Below are positions 33,593 through 43,111 of a stretch of DNA of 64,000 nucleotides, piece by piece. Every line of letters starts with the position of its first letter. The stretch's first letter is position 1. Source of the stretch: JACMLD01 sp044223995 (GTDB lineage: Bacteria; Bacteroidota; Bacteroidia; Chitinophagales; Chitinophagaceae); NCBI GenBank assembly GCA_044223995.1, contig JBGALE010000002.1, forward strand, positions 248,001-312,000, written 5' to 3'. The notes beneath the pieces are model-generated. The model searched no databases. It saw only the letters and a list, made by a program, of their open reading frames with translations, and was not told the origin of the DNA. The translations under genes were made by a program, and so were the position numbers.

Positions 33593-33659
33593 TACTTATT
33601 TTCAATATATTTTGAAAATTCAGAACTGCAGCATATCTTTATACTGCAATTAAAAGAAT

Positions 33660-34166
33660 ATGAAACTAACAGAAGCCAAAGCACAATTTATTTCTTCCTG
33701 GGGCGCTTTCGGATCGCATTGGGGCATTAACCGCACCATGGCGCAGGTTCACGCGCTGTTAATGATCAGCCCCGAACCGCTGAGCCAGGATGATGTAATG
33801 GAGCAACTCAACATCAGCCGCGGCAATGTCAATATGAACATGCGCGATTTGATTGACTGGGGGTTGGTAGAGAGGGTCATCATACCGGGTGAGCGCAAAG
33901 AATATTTCACGGCAGAAAAAGATATCTGGAAAGTAGCACGCCTTATTGTGAAAGAGCGAAAGAAACGCGAACTGGATCCAATGCTCAAACTGCTCGATCA
34001 ACTCGAAAACGTAGAAGGCGATAAAAAAGATAAAAATATCAAACAGTTTACTGATACCGTAAGCAGCATCAAACGCTTTGGGCAGCAGGCCGACAAGATG
34101 CTGGATGTATTGGTAAAAGCGGACGAAAATTGGTTTGTGGGAAGCTTAATGAAGTTCTTTAAATAG
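33660..34166 (+). CDS. GbsR/MarR-family transcriptional regulator
   Basis: 168 residues. The winged helix is LLMISPEPLSQDDVMEQL, then NISRGNVNMNMRDLIDWGLV and ERKEYFTAE; the last ~60 residues are a helical dimer region. The N-terminal SWGAFGSHWGINRTMAQVHAL is typical of GbsR-type MarR proteins. It is followed by a strong terminator, so it is monocistronic. The target gene is unknown; the adjacent epimerase is on the same strand behind the terminator. Confidence 0.88.
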   Translation: MKLTEAKAQFISSWGAFGSHWGINRTMAQVHALLMISPEPLSQDDVMEQLNISRGNVNMNMRDLIDWGLVERVIIPGERKEYFTAEKDIWKVARLIVKERKKRELDPMLKLLDQLENVEGDKKDKNIKQFTDTVSSIKRFGQQADKMLDVLVKADENWFVGSLMKFFK

Positions 34167-34188
34167 ATAATTAAGAAAAATCTATACC

Positions 34189-34211
34189 AAGCCGGTCTAT
34201 CCGGCTTTTTA
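34189..34211 (+). terminator. Rho-independent terminator after GbsR-type gene
   Basis: AAGCCGG-TCTAT-CCGGCTT stem-loop (7-bp stem, 5-base loop) followed by TTT, starting 23 bases after the stop codon. Confidence 0.85.
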
Positions 34212-34258
34212 TAAGACTATATATTTCACTATTAATTGAAACTTTAATAACTACAGTT

Positions 34259-35245
34259 ATGAAGGGCAAACATATTATCATAGCAGGCGGCACCGGGTTT
34301 ATCGGCCAGGGCCTGGTAAAATATTTTGGAAAAGAAAACTACATCACCATATTATCAAGGCAATCCGTCAATAGTCATAACAATTCTTACCAGCATACAT
34401 TGCTTCAGCCCGCACAGGGTTACAATGTCACTTACCGCAGGTGGGATGGCGAGCATGTTGAAAAACATTGGGCAGGCGAAATGGAAGCAGCAGATATTGT
34501 TATCAATCTTGCCGGTAAAAGTGTCAACTGCAGGTATACAGAAAAAAATAAAAAGGAAATTTTTGACAGCAGGACCAATTCCAGCAAAGCAATTGGGGAT
34601 GCCATTCGTCAGTGCGTTGTTCCACCCAAACTCTGGATAAATGCAGCATCCGCTACTATTTACCGGCACGCAGAAGATCGTCCGCAGGACGAATACAATG
34701 GTGAAATTGAAAATGATTTTTCTGTACAGGTTTGCAAAAAATGGGAACAATCCTTTGCAGAACAACGAACACCATTTACCAGGAAAGTGGCATTGCGCAC
34801 AGGCATTACACTCGGCAACGGAGGCGTTATGATCCCTTATTTCAATTTACTGAAGTTTGCATTGGGCGGCAGACAGGGAAATGGACGGCAAATGTATACC
34901 TGGATACATATAGAAGATGTTTGCCGGGTGGTGGAATGGTTATACCAGCACCCGGAAATGGAAGGCGTCTTCAACTGTACAGCGCCCAATCCTGTTACCA
35001 ACAAATATTTTATGGATACACTCCGGAAATATACCGGTCACAAGATTGGCCTGCCCGCATATAAATGGATGTTGAAAATAGGCGCTGCCATCATCGGTAC
35101 CGAACCCGAGTTAATTCTCAAAAGCAGGTGGGTGGTCCCCACAAAACTTTTGGAAAACGGTTTCACATTCCGGTATGCAACCATCAGCGACGCCGTAAAA
35201 AACATCATCAGCCATACAGAGCGAAAACAATATCACTTGTTCTAA
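34259..35245 (+). CDS. NAD(P)-dependent epimerase, TIGR01777 / SDR39U1 family
   Basis: 328 residues. The Rossmann motif is HIIIAGGTGFIGQGLVKYF, then INLAGKSVNCRYTEKNKKEI, ASATIYRHAED (with the Tyr at the catalytic position) and TWIHIEDVCRVVEWLYQHP, all hallmarks of the YfcH/SDR39U1 atypical short-chain dehydrogenases. It is a cytoplasmic NAD(P)-binding enzyme with an unknown natural substrate. A single gene between the terminator and the CoA-binding protein. Confidence 0.9.
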   Translation: MKGKHIIIAGGTGFIGQGLVKYFGKENYITILSRQSVNSHNNSYQHTLLQPAQGYNVTYRRWDGEHVEKHWAGEMEAADIVINLAGKSVNCRYTEKNKKEIFDSRTNSSKAIGDAIRQCVVPPKLWINAASATIYRHAEDRPQDEYNGEIENDFSVQVCKKWEQSFAEQRTPFTRKVALRTGITLGNGGVMIPYFNLLKFALGGRQGNGRQMYTWIHIEDVCRVVEWLYQHPEMEGVFNCTAPNPVTNKYFMDTLRKYTGHKIGLPAYKWMLKIGAAIIGTEPELILKSRWVVPTKLLENGFTFRYATISDAVKNIISHTERKQYHLF

Positions 35246-35376
35246 ACATATACAAAGAAGAAGTATATGATAGCCCCATTATTCAATAGTTTTATTAAAA
35301 TTTATTGCGGATATCTTTGATCTGTTATGGGGAACAAAATCAACTGAGTATTGTTAACTATGCAATAAGTTTATAA

Positions 35377-35748
35377 ATGGAGCATACAAAAAAGAAGACA
35401 CTTGTCCTGGGCGCATCCAATAACCCTTCCCGGTATAGCTTCCTGGCTGTAAACCGGCTGCGGAAAAATGGTCACCCGGTAGTCGCCATCGGGCGGAAAA
35501 ATGCCCCCGTAGGTGATGTGCAGGTAGATACTGAAAAAAAACCTTTTACAGACATTGATACCGTGACCATTTATCTCAATCCCGCCAATCAAAAAGAATA
35601 TTACGACTACATATTTTCACTTAAGCCAAAACGGCTGATATTCAACCCTGGCGCGGAAAACGACGAGTTGTATGATCTTGCAAAACAGCACCATATCCAG
35701 GCAATGGAAGCATGTACACTGGTATTGCTGAGCACTGGCCAATTTTGA
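35377..35748 (+). CDS. CoA-binding-domain protein (CoA_binding_2)
   Basis: 123 residues, a single Rossmann-like domain. TLVLGASNNPSRYSFLAVNRL is the nucleotide-binding beginning, with GHPVVAIGRK and LIFNPGAENDEL following, as in stand-alone YccU/CoA-binding_2 proteins. It is cytoplasmic with an unknown role. A single gene, 131 bases from the epimerase. Confidence 0.88.
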   Translation: MEHTKKKTLVLGASNNPSRYSFLAVNRLRKNGHPVVAIGRKNAPVGDVQVDTEKKPFTDIDTVTIYLNPANQKEYYDYIFSLKPKRLIFNPGAENDELYDLAKQHHIQAMEACTLVLLSTGQF

Positions 35749-35868
35749 CAAATAGAAGAGCAATTTTTTATCTGTAATGTCGTTTTTACTGGAGCACACT
35801 TTTGTGAAGCAGAAGTAGGCTGGTCGTACCCACTAAGATATTCCAAACCTGTTTAAAATCTAGTATCC

Positions 35869-36327
35869 ATGAAACGCATGTACCTCCTGGGGTGTATTGC
35901 TTTGTTAGTTTGTATTGCACCTGTTTCGGCCCAGGTGGCAGTCCCCGTAAACCAGCACCCGGTTGAAAAACCTTCCCTCTTTTCACAGTTGCCCGACAAA
36001 TTAAGTTGTACAGAAACAGCATTGCAAAATGTATTCAAATCTCCTTCCGGCAACCAACTCTCTTTTCAGTTAAATGATCAATTATCTGTAACAGGTATCG
36101 TACTTGAAAAGGTCGCGGTTACGAAACAACAGCTCAGCATTAATATCCGCTGCACCAATTACCAGGATGCATTGCTGAATATTTCACGTATTATACAACC
36201 CGACGGCACTGTTAGATTTACCGGCAGGCTGGTACATCCGGCTTATGGCGATCTGTTATTGCTGACGGAGGAAAAAGGGCAATATTATTTCGTAAAACAA
36301 AGACAGTTATTAAGCATGGTTGAATAA
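35869..36327 (+). CDS. Exported protein of unknown function
   Basis: 152 residues. The signal peptide ends CIAPVSAQ (residue ~23). The mature part has one Cys pair (SCTETALQ, then INIRCTNY) and a beta-rich remainder. I recognise no family. It lies directly before the secreted metalloprotease gene (43 bases to the preferred start), so it may be a partner such as an inhibitor or chaperone, but this is position only. Confidence 0.65.
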   Translation: MKRMYLLGCIALLVCIAPVSAQVAVPVNQHPVEKPSLFSQLPDKLSCTETALQNVFKSPSGNQLSFQLNDQLSVTGIVLEKVAVTKQQLSINIRCTNYQDALLNISRIIQPDGTVRFTGRLVHPAYGDLLLLTEEKGQYYFVKQRQLLSMVE

Positions 36328-36370
36328 ACATTTGTATTACGGTTCATCACTATCCAATATCCGACCTATT

Positions 36371-37954
36371 ATGAAATCCATTATTTTTTTAAGCCTGTTC
36401 ATGATGTTGATTTGCGGAACAACCGCATCAGCACAGGTACCACAAATGAGCAGTTACCCCGCTGCACAGGCTACCATCTTTATTGATTTTGACGGGCAGT
36501 ATGTAAGCGGAAGCGTGTGGAACTGGAGCGGCCCGATTGATGCACAACCTGCGACATTAACAACTGCAGGCATGACTGAAATATTCAACCGTGTTGCAGA
36601 AGATTACCGTCCATTCAACGTAAATATCACGACTGACTCCACCTATTACTGGAATGCGCCCGCTAACCGCCGCATAAGGATTATCGTTACCCCTACTTCC
36701 TCCTGGTATGGCGCTGCTGGTGGCGTTTCGTATGTTGGATCATTTGTATGGGGTGACAATACACCGGGTTGGGTATTCTCGACTTTACTGGGCAATAACA
36801 TTAAATATGTAGCAGAAGCGATTTCACATGAAGCTGGTCACACACTTGGGCTGCAGCACCAAAGTACATTTGATGCCAGTTGCATAAAAACTGCAGAATA
36901 TAACCGCGGTACAGGTTCCGGTGAGATAGGCTGGGCACCCATTATGGGTGTTGGCTATTATGAAAATGTCACTACCTGGAGTATTGGCCCCAATACCATT
37001 GGCTGCAGTTATATTCAAAATGATGTAGATATTATCTCCACTTATAACGGATTTGGTTTACGTGCTGATGATGTTGGAAACGATATATCAACAGCAGCAG
37101 ATATCAATATCTATGCAGATACATTTAATGTCAGCGGCCTGGTAAACACAGCAGCCGACGTAGATGCTTTTCGTTTGGTGCTACCCAATCCCACCAATTT
37201 CCGTTTAACGGCCATCCCGTTAAACGTGGGCAGTGGCAACGAAGGTGCCAATGTTGATATCAAGGTTACGCTCATGAACGGAACCGATACAATTGGAAAG
37301 TATAACCCCTCTACCCTGCTCAATGCTGGTATTGATACCAACCTGGTTGCAGGTACTTATTACCTGGTAGTAGATGGTGTTGGCAATATGTACCACAGTG
37401 ATTTCGGAAGCCTGGGAACATACGCATTGACCGGTACATTATTCAGCGTACTCGCATTGCACCATTTCAACCTTGATGGCAACACTGCCAATGGAAAACA
37501 CCAACTGTCATGGGTATACAGCAGCGATGAGCAGCTAAAAGAATGGGTGGTGGAAAAATCAACTGATGGTAAAAACTTCAGTGCATTAACCAATTTACCA
37601 GCCAATACCAGTTCTTTCTCTTATAAACCATTTAGCAATGAGGTTATGTATTACCGGATAAAAGCCATTTGCCAGAATGGAGGGACTGTTTATTATTCAA
37701 ATACCATCGAATTAAAAAATAAGGCAAGCAACAGTGAAGTACTCATCAATACCAATACCGGAAGCTCCTTCATCACGGTGAGCAGTACTGGAAATTTTGA
37801 TTATGCTTTGTATACAGCAGGCGGGCAGCTTACGGGGCAGGGTAAGCTAAGACCTGGTCAAAACCAGCTTTCCTGCGGTGCCGCAAAAGGGCTTCTTTTC
37901 CTGCGGTACAGCAACGGGAATAATGCCGTTACCGAAAAGTTTATTAAACAATAA
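36371..37954 (+). CDS. Secreted zinc metalloprotease with type IX secretion-like C-terminal tail
   Basis: I start at ATG 36371, giving a signal peptide ending TASAQ; an upstream ATG at 36320 lies within the previous gene. About 527 residues. The metzincin zinc site HEAGHTLGLQH (His153, Glu154, His157, His163) is followed by a Met-turn candidate (APIMGVGYY). A pre-peptidase-like beta domain (residues ~240-375) and a Fn3-like region follow. The last ~75 residues (NTGSSFITVSSTGNF to VTEKFIKQ) resemble a T9SS type A sorting domain. It should be secreted across the outer membrane and released or anchored. porT in this window supports an active T9SS. Confidence 0.87.
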   Translation: MKSIIFLSLFMMLICGTTASAQVPQMSSYPAAQATIFIDFDGQYVSGSVWNWSGPIDAQPATLTTAGMTEIFNRVAEDYRPFNVNITTDSTYYWNAPANRRIRIIVTPTSSWYGAAGGVSYVGSFVWGDNTPGWVFSTLLGNNIKYVAEAISHEAGHTLGLQHQSTFDASCIKTAEYNRGTGSGEIGWAPIMGVGYYENVTTWSIGPNTIGCSYIQNDVDIISTYNGFGLRADDVGNDISTAADINIYADTFNVSGLVNTAADVDAFRLVLPNPTNFRLTAIPLNVGSGNEGANVDIKVTLMNGTDTIGKYNPSTLLNAGIDTNLVAGTYYLVVDGVGNMYHSDFGSLGTYALTGTLFSVLALHHFNLDGNTANGKHQLSWVYSSDEQLKEWVVEKSTDGKNFSALTNLPANTSSFSYKPFSNEVMYYRIKAICQNGGTVYYSNTIELKNKASNSEVLINTNTGSSFITVSSTGNFDYALYTAGGQLTGQGKLRPGQNQLSCGAAKGLLFLRYSNGNNAVTEKFIKQ

Positions 37955-38013
37955 CAGTACAAGCCTTTCATATTGTAATGGGTTTTTCGTAAATTCGGAA
38001 AACCCATTTTTCT

Positions 38014-38487
38014 ATGTTATGGAGAAAATTTAATGGCGATCCCCTTGATTTACCCATCAAGGATGCTGTAGAAAACGCCATCAAAAGGGAATCTGACAAA
38101 GGCTATCACCTCAAAGTTTGTATTGGTACCGACAGCCAGGTAAAAGGTAGCGATACTGAATTTGCCACTGTGATTGTTTTCCTGCGTGAAGGACATGGAG
38201 GTTTCATGTTTATTCACAACGAAAAAACAAAAACCGTGTACAGTATTAAAGAACGCATGCTGGTAGAGGTTGCCAAGAGCATTGAAATTGCCTATGAATT
38301 GTGCGACTTGTTTACCCGGTATGATGTTGACATGGAAGTTCATGCTGACATCAATACCAATCCACACTTCAAAAGCAACGATGCACTCAAAGAAGCGATG
38401 GGCTATATTCTCGGTATGGGCTTTGCCTTTAAAGCCAAACCGGAGGCATTTGCCAGCAGCAGTTGTGCAAACAAAGTTGTGAACTAA
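38014..38487 (+). CDS. YkuK-family RNase H-like protein (DUF458)
   Basis: 157 residues. CIGTDSQVKGSDTEFATVIVFL is the signature beginning, with Asp in the RNase H-fold position, and VDMEVHADINTNPHFKSND the second acidic strand. The length fits YkuK of Bacillus. The biochemical role is unproven in the family. A strong terminator follows directly. Confidence 0.85.
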   Translation: MLWRKFNGDPLDLPIKDAVENAIKRESDKGYHLKVCIGTDSQVKGSDTEFATVIVFLREGHGGFMFIHNEKTKTVYSIKERMLVEVAKSIEIAYELCDLFTRYDVDMEVHADINTNPHFKSNDALKEAMGYILGMGFAFKAKPEAFASSSCANKVVN

Positions 38488-38490
38488 GTA

Positions 38491-38519
38491 AACCCTCGCC
38501 AGCGCCGCAGGGTTTTTTT
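38491..38519 (+). terminator. Rho-independent terminator after ykuK-like gene
   Basis: AACCCT (38491-38496) pairs with AGGGTT (38509-38514), with a GC-rich 12-base loop, followed by TTTTT. A second perfect inverted repeat, GGCAGTGA/TCACTGCC (38525-38545), lies between it and the convergent engB stop but has no T-run on the minus strand. Confidence 0.8.
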
Positions 38520-38560
38520 AATGTGGCAGTGACCTTCTCACTGCCGGAGGAATTGTCTCC

Positions 38561-39169
38561 TTATGATTTTTCACTGAACTGCTGGTTCATCTCAGCAATA
38601 AGATGCAGTATCTTATCTCTTCCTGTTGTTTTTAATGCGCTGGTAACAAAATGCTGCGGTAAAAACTCCCATTCTTCCCGCATGGCATCAAGAAATGCCT
38701 TTACGTTGGCAGCGACTACGCTTTGTTTTTCCTTATCGGACTTAGTAAAAATCAAACTGAAAGGAACTTCCCATTTACCCAGCCTGTTGACAAATTCAAG
38801 GTCAATCTTTTGAGGACTATGACGGCTGTCAATTAATACAAATACACTCACCAGGTTTTCGCGCTTACGCAAATAATTTTCAATCATTTGCTCCCAGCGC
38901 CGCCTGTCGCGTTGGCTTACTTTGGCAAAACCATAACCCGGCAAATCGACGATATACCATGCTTTATTGATAATAAAATGGTTGATCATTTGTGTTTTAC
39001 CCGGCGATGCCGAAGTCTTCGCCAACTTTTGCTTACCGCAAAGCATATTGATCAGGGAGCTCTTGCCCACATTGCTTCTGCCAATAAAGGCATATTCAGG
39101 CTTATCGGGTGCGGGGCACTTGGTGTAATCGGGGCTGCTGACCAGGTATTCAGCCGAAGTTATCTGCAT
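38561..39169 (-). CDS. engB: Ribosome biogenesis GTPase EngB (YihA/YsxC)
   Basis: I use ATG 39169 (MQITSAEYL); about 202 residues, normal for EngB. G1 GRSNVGKSS, G2 region TSASPGKTQ, G3 VDLPGYGFA, G4 FTKSD and G5 VTSALK are all present. It is an essential GTPase for large-subunit assembly in the cytoplasm. It is convergent with the ykuK-like gene and divergent from ubiE. Confidence 0.95.
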   Translation of the reverse strand: MQITSAEYLVSSPDYTKCPAPDKPEYAFIGRSNVGKSSLINMLCGKQKLAKTSASPGKTQMINHFIINKAWYIVDLPGYGFAKVSQRDRRRWEQMIENYLRKRENLVSVFVLIDSRHSPQKIDLEFVNRLGKWEVPFSLIFTKSDKEKQSVVAANVKAFLDAMREEWEFLPQHFVTSALKTTGRDKILHLIAEMNQQFSEKS

Positions 39170-39279
39170 AGTGGTAAAGATAATCACATCCCGACTATCG
39201 CTGTCTTCTATCAGCCTCCTTCCTTAAAATATGCAGTGACTATCCCGAAACTAAAAACCGCAACGTATCTTCGCAGCCC

Positions 39280-40035
39280 ATGAATAAAGACCTGCCGCAC
39301 GATAGTGTTGTTCCATTCAAAGACTCTGGCCTGGGGAAAAAGCAACAGGTGGCCAGTATGTTCGACCAGATTGCATTTCGGTATGATTTTCTTAATCGCT
39401 TCCTGAGCGGTGGTATTGATATTTACTGGCGTAAAAGGGCTATTAAGGAACTGGCCAGCCTTCAGCCCAGGCAAATACTGGATGTTGCCACCGGGACCGG
39501 CGATGTGGCGATTATGACCTATAAATTTCTGAAGCCTGAAACAATTATTGGCATAGATATTTCACAAAAGATGCTTGATTTGGGAAAGCAAAAAGTTGCC
39601 AAGTTATTGTTAGATAAGGAGATAAGACTGGAAAGGGGTGACAGTGAGGCAATAAATTTTCCTGCTGGTTCGTTTGATGCTGTGACCGTGGCTTTTGGCG
39701 TCAGAAACTTTGAAAACCTTAGGGCCGGACTGGCAGAAATGCTGAGGGTGCTGAGGCCAGGAGGTAAACTGGTAGTCCTGGAATTTTCCAAGCCCAGGCA
39801 ATCTGTTTTCAAAGGACTGTATAATGTATATATGCGTGTGGTAACACCTGGAATCGGGAGACTGGTTTCAAAAAACCGCGAGGCCTATCAATATTTAAAT
39901 GACTCTGTACAAAAATTTCCCGAGGGAAATGATTTTTTAACCATAATGAATGATGTTGGATATACTGCTACTTATTTAAAAACCCTTACGGGAGGAATAT
40001 GCACAATTTATTGCGGAACAAAAAGCAAGGCCTGA
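39280..40035 (+). CDS. ubiE: Demethylmenaquinone methyltransferase UbiE/MenG
   Basis: 251 residues. MFDQIAFRYDFLNRFLSGGID and WRKRAIKEL match the UbiE N-terminal signature; ILDVATGTGDVAIM is SAM motif I, and VTVAFGVRNFENL plus LRPGGKLVVLEFSKP are later conserved blocks. It methylates demethylmenaquinone, the quinone of Bacteroidota. porT overlaps its last 37 bases, an arrangement seen widely in this phylum. Confidence 0.95.
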   Translation: MNKDLPHDSVVPFKDSGLGKKQQVASMFDQIAFRYDFLNRFLSGGIDIYWRKRAIKELASLQPRQILDVATGTGDVAIMTYKFLKPETIIGIDISQKMLDLGKQKVAKLLLDKEIRLERGDSEAINFPAGSFDAVTVAFGVRNFENLRAGLAEMLRVLRPGGKLVVLEFSKPRQSVFKGLYNVYMRVVTPGIGRLVSKNREAYQYLNDSVQKFPEGNDFLTIMNDVGYTATYLKTLTGGICTIYCGTKSKA

Positions 40036-40742
40036 TTAAAATATTAGCGGTATCCGGTTGTTTGGTTCTTTCACTCTCTTCTTTCGCACAATTAAGAGAT
40101 AATATTAACCTTCCAGAAACTGACGAAAAAGCCTATCATATAGGTATCGTTATTATGGGTGCCAGCAGCCGTTTTCAAATAAGTCATCATCCGCAGTTTT
40201 TACAAAACGACAGTGTTCTTTCTATTAACCCTGAAAATACCGGCGGTCTTGGTATTGGAGGGATGCATACTTTCCGTATCGGCAATCATTTCGATGCAAG
40301 GATAGTTTTCCCGCAATTATTATTCGTCAATAAAGTACTTACCTACGAGTTGAAATATCCCGGCCCTGGCGAAACACCGGTAATGAAAAAAACGGTTGAA
40401 TCTATTTTGCTTGGTATCCCGGTACAGGTAAAATTTAAAAGCGACCGTATCAATAACTTCCGGGTATATATGCTCGGTGGCTTCAAACTGGAAACCGATC
40501 TTGCTTCCAAGGCAAGGGCAAAAAATGCAGACGATATCATCAAGCTAAAAAATATTGAGTACGGTGTAGAAGCAGGAATGGGTTTTAATTTTTATATGCG
40601 CTATTTTATTCTTTCCCCTGAAATAAAAATCAGCAACGGGATTAATAATGTACACAGCCGCGATCCAAATCTTAAATTCTCCAGTGTAATTGACAGGATT
40701 CAATCACGCCAGGTAATATTCTCCCTGATATTTGAAGGATAA
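39999..40742 (+). CDS. porT: PorT-like outer-membrane barrel, type IX secretion/gliding component
   Basis: 247 residues. A signal peptide (LVLSLSSFAQ, residue ~31) is followed by an eight-strand-like beta-barrel with typical PorT blocks (YHIGIVIMGASSRFQI, LGIGGMHTFRIG, EAGMGFNFYMRYFILSPEIK). It overlaps ubiE by 37 bases; the overlapping start is kept because it gives the best signal peptide. The protein is needed for T9SS secretion in relatives. Confidence 0.9.
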   Translation: MHNLLRNKKQGLIKILAVSGCLVLSLSSFAQLRDNINLPETDEKAYHIGIVIMGASSRFQISHHPQFLQNDSVLSINPENTGGLGIGGMHTFRIGNHFDARIVFPQLLFVNKVLTYELKYPGPGETPVMKKTVESILLGIPVQVKFKSDRINNFRVYMLGGFKLETDLASKARAKNADDIIKLKNIEYGVEAGMGFNFYMRYFILSPEIKISNGINNVHSRDPNLKFSSVIDRIQSRQVIFSLIFEG

Positions 40743-40775
40743 ATTTTCTATTGCAGCGTGCCGTAATATTGATCC

Positions 40776-43046
40776 CTATTTCTTTCTGCCTTTCTTGGGT
40801 ACAACGGGCACGGGTCTTTCCGCAGGATGTAATTGTTCCTTCAGGAAATTATTGATTTTTGTAAACAGGTTGATGCGGGCTATATTGGCAACACCTCCGC
40901 TACTGATATTGTGTGCATAGTCGGGAAAAAAGTATTGCTGGAACTGTTTATTCGAATTGATCAGCTCCCTGCTGAACTCCATAGAGTTTTGAAAATGCAC
41001 ATTATCATCTGCACTGCCATGAATCAGTAACAATCCATCGTTGTAATTGCGGACAAAATTTACCGGCGATGCATTTTTATACCCGTCCGGGTTTTCTGCC
41101 GGCAACTGAAGCAAGCGTTCTGCATAAATATTTTCATACAAACGCCAGTTGGTGACCGGCGCAATGGCAATAGCAGATTTAAACTGACCGGCATACTTGG
41201 TTGCTGCCAGTGAAGCCAGGTAACCACCATAGCTCCAACCCATGATACAGGCGCGCGAACTATCACCACGGTAATTATTGTACAAATAATTTTTCAGCGC
41301 CAGCATATCCTGCAATTCTACATCACCCGGTTTTTTATAGGTTGAATTTCTGAATACCTGCCCGCGCGAAGGTGTGCCACGGGGATCTACACAAGCCACC
41401 AGGTATCCCTGCGAAGCGAGGTAACGCATAGTAAGCCCCATCTTATCCATCCATTCATTTCTTGCTTCCTGTTTTGTGCTTCCGCCATACACATACAGCA
41501 GCATCGGAAGCGTCTTTTCAAAAGATTCCAGTGGCTTCACTATCCATGCATTGAGCGTATTGCCTCCTGAAGAAAAGCTAAACGGTTCAATAGCAGGAAG
41601 GTCATATTCCTTCAGGTGCTGCTGCAGTGATAAATTTTCCAGCAGTTTCTCACGTAAAGGCCTGCCCGAAGATGAATACATTTGATAAGCTGTTGGCTGG
41701 TTCAGCAATGAATAGCTGTCAAAGAAATATTTATAATCCGAACTTAGCCAGGTATCATGTACGCCATTGCCATTTGTCAGCAGTCGGCGGCCCTTGCCAT
41801 CCAGTCCGCATTTGTACAAATTCACTTCGTTTGCAGATGATTCGGTACTGGTAAAATATATTTCACTGTTTTCCTCATCAATGCCCTGTATATTCAATAC
41901 TTCCCAGCTTCCGTTTGTCAGTTGCTTTTTCTGGTAATTGTTCAGCGGCACTTCATAGATATGCGAATAGCCATCTGTTTCGCTTAACCATAGAAAAGAA
42001 TTTTTTGTCTGCAGGAAAAACTGGTTATCCGGGTACACCCGCACATATTCCTTTCCTTCTTCCGAGAAAACCGGTTGCCCGTTGCCGTTACGCACATTAA
42101 TTTTCAGCAGTTCTAATTTTGTTTGCGGGCGGTTGAGTCTTTGTATCCACAAAAAATTACCATCAGGTTGCCAGCGTATACCTGTTATATATTGATTGGG
42201 GTTGATCCCCACATCTGCTTTGGTCAATGCTTTGCTGCGGATGTTATAGATAAACACCTGTGCTTCAGGAATGGCCTCACCCGCTTTTGGATACCGCTGG
42301 TTGAATACATCAGGATAGGTTTTTCCTTCATACAGGGTAACAGGGTATTGCTGTACCACTGTTTCATTGAGGCGCATAAACGCAATGCTTTCGCCATCGG
42401 GGCTCCACTGGTAGGCCTGTGAAAGACCAAAACCATTTTCATACAATGCATCTGACATGCCATAAATAACTTTTCCCGGCTGCCCGTCGGATGTAACAGC
42501 CATCAATTGATCTGTTGACAAATCTTTTACATACAGGTTTCCGTCCCGTATAAACGCAATTCTTTTGCTGTCGGGTGAAAAACTAACATAGCTCTGCTTA
42601 CCATCGGCTGATACTGGTTTCAATGTGCGCTTCACACGATCCCATACAAAATTGAATTGCCGGGTGGAATTTGTATACAGTTGTTCAAACTGCGTTTGAA
42701 TTAGGATTTTTGAATCGTCGGGTGAAAATGCAAAATCTTCAAAAAAAGTAAAGGTGACCGGCAAAGAATCCCTGTCAGTTTTTACCTGGTTGGAAAATAC
42801 GGTGTCGGTTAAACGACCGGTTTCAAAATCAAGTGTTATTATCACCTCATTATTGGTAGCCTTGTCAGCCCTGATAAACGCTATGGAATCGCCGGTATGC
42901 ATCAGGTGAACGCGGAGTTTTTGTTCGTCGAGGTAATTCCCTCCCCAGATGGCATCCAGTGTCAGTGGTTTCTTAGGTGCAGGTTTGTTTTGTGCCAAAG
43001 AGCAGGTGCCGGCAAACAGTCCAACAAAAATAATGAGCTTCTTCAT
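40776..43046 (-). CDS. S9 family peptidase, dipeptidyl peptidase IV-like
   Basis: I use ATG 43046 (MKKLIIFVGLFAGTCSLAQ), a clean signal peptide; about 756 residues. The N-terminal beta-propeller (DPPIV_N) with repeated SPDSKRIAF/SPDGESIAF blades is followed by an alpha/beta-hydrolase: GWSYGGYLAS holds the nucleophile Ser, GSADDNVHFQN the Asp and FPDYAHNIS the His. It cleaves Xaa-Pro dipeptides from peptides in the periplasm. The C-terminus is basic (KKGRKK). Its stop is 33 bases from the convergent porT stop. Confidence 0.93.
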   Translation of the reverse strand: MKKLIIFVGLFAGTCSLAQNKPAPKKPLTLDAIWGGNYLDEQKLRVHLMHTGDSIAFIRADKATNNEVIITLDFETGRLTDTVFSNQVKTDRDSLPVTFTFFEDFAFSPDDSKILIQTQFEQLYTNSTRQFNFVWDRVKRTLKPVSADGKQSYVSFSPDSKRIAFIRDGNLYVKDLSTDQLMAVTSDGQPGKVIYGMSDALYENGFGLSQAYQWSPDGESIAFMRLNETVVQQYPVTLYEGKTYPDVFNQRYPKAGEAIPEAQVFIYNIRSKALTKADVGINPNQYITGIRWQPDGNFLWIQRLNRPQTKLELLKINVRNGNGQPVFSEEGKEYVRVYPDNQFFLQTKNSFLWLSETDGYSHIYEVPLNNYQKKQLTNGSWEVLNIQGIDEENSEIYFTSTESSANEVNLYKCGLDGKGRRLLTNGNGVHDTWLSSDYKYFFDSYSLLNQPTAYQMYSSSGRPLREKLLENLSLQQHLKEYDLPAIEPFSFSSGGNTLNAWIVKPLESFEKTLPMLLYVYGGSTKQEARNEWMDKMGLTMRYLASQGYLVACVDPRGTPSRGQVFRNSTYKKPGDVELQDMLALKNYLYNNYRGDSSRACIMGWSYGGYLASLAATKYAGQFKSAIAIAPVTNWRLYENIYAERLLQLPAENPDGYKNASPVNFVRNYNDGLLLIHGSADDNVHFQNSMEFSRELINSNKQFQQYFFPDYAHNISSGGVANIARINLFTKINNFLKEQLHPAERPVPVVPKKGRKK

Positions 43047-43111
43047 ACCAATTGTTTTAAGACAGGGAAATTGATGTGCATACCGGGCCATCATTGATCA
43101 AAGGCAACAAA

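Noticed and set aside
38525..38545. Second hairpin as a terminator for engB
   Set aside because: The perfect inverted repeat GGCAGTGA/TCACTGCC lacks a T-run on the minus strand, so I only note it as an inverted repeat.
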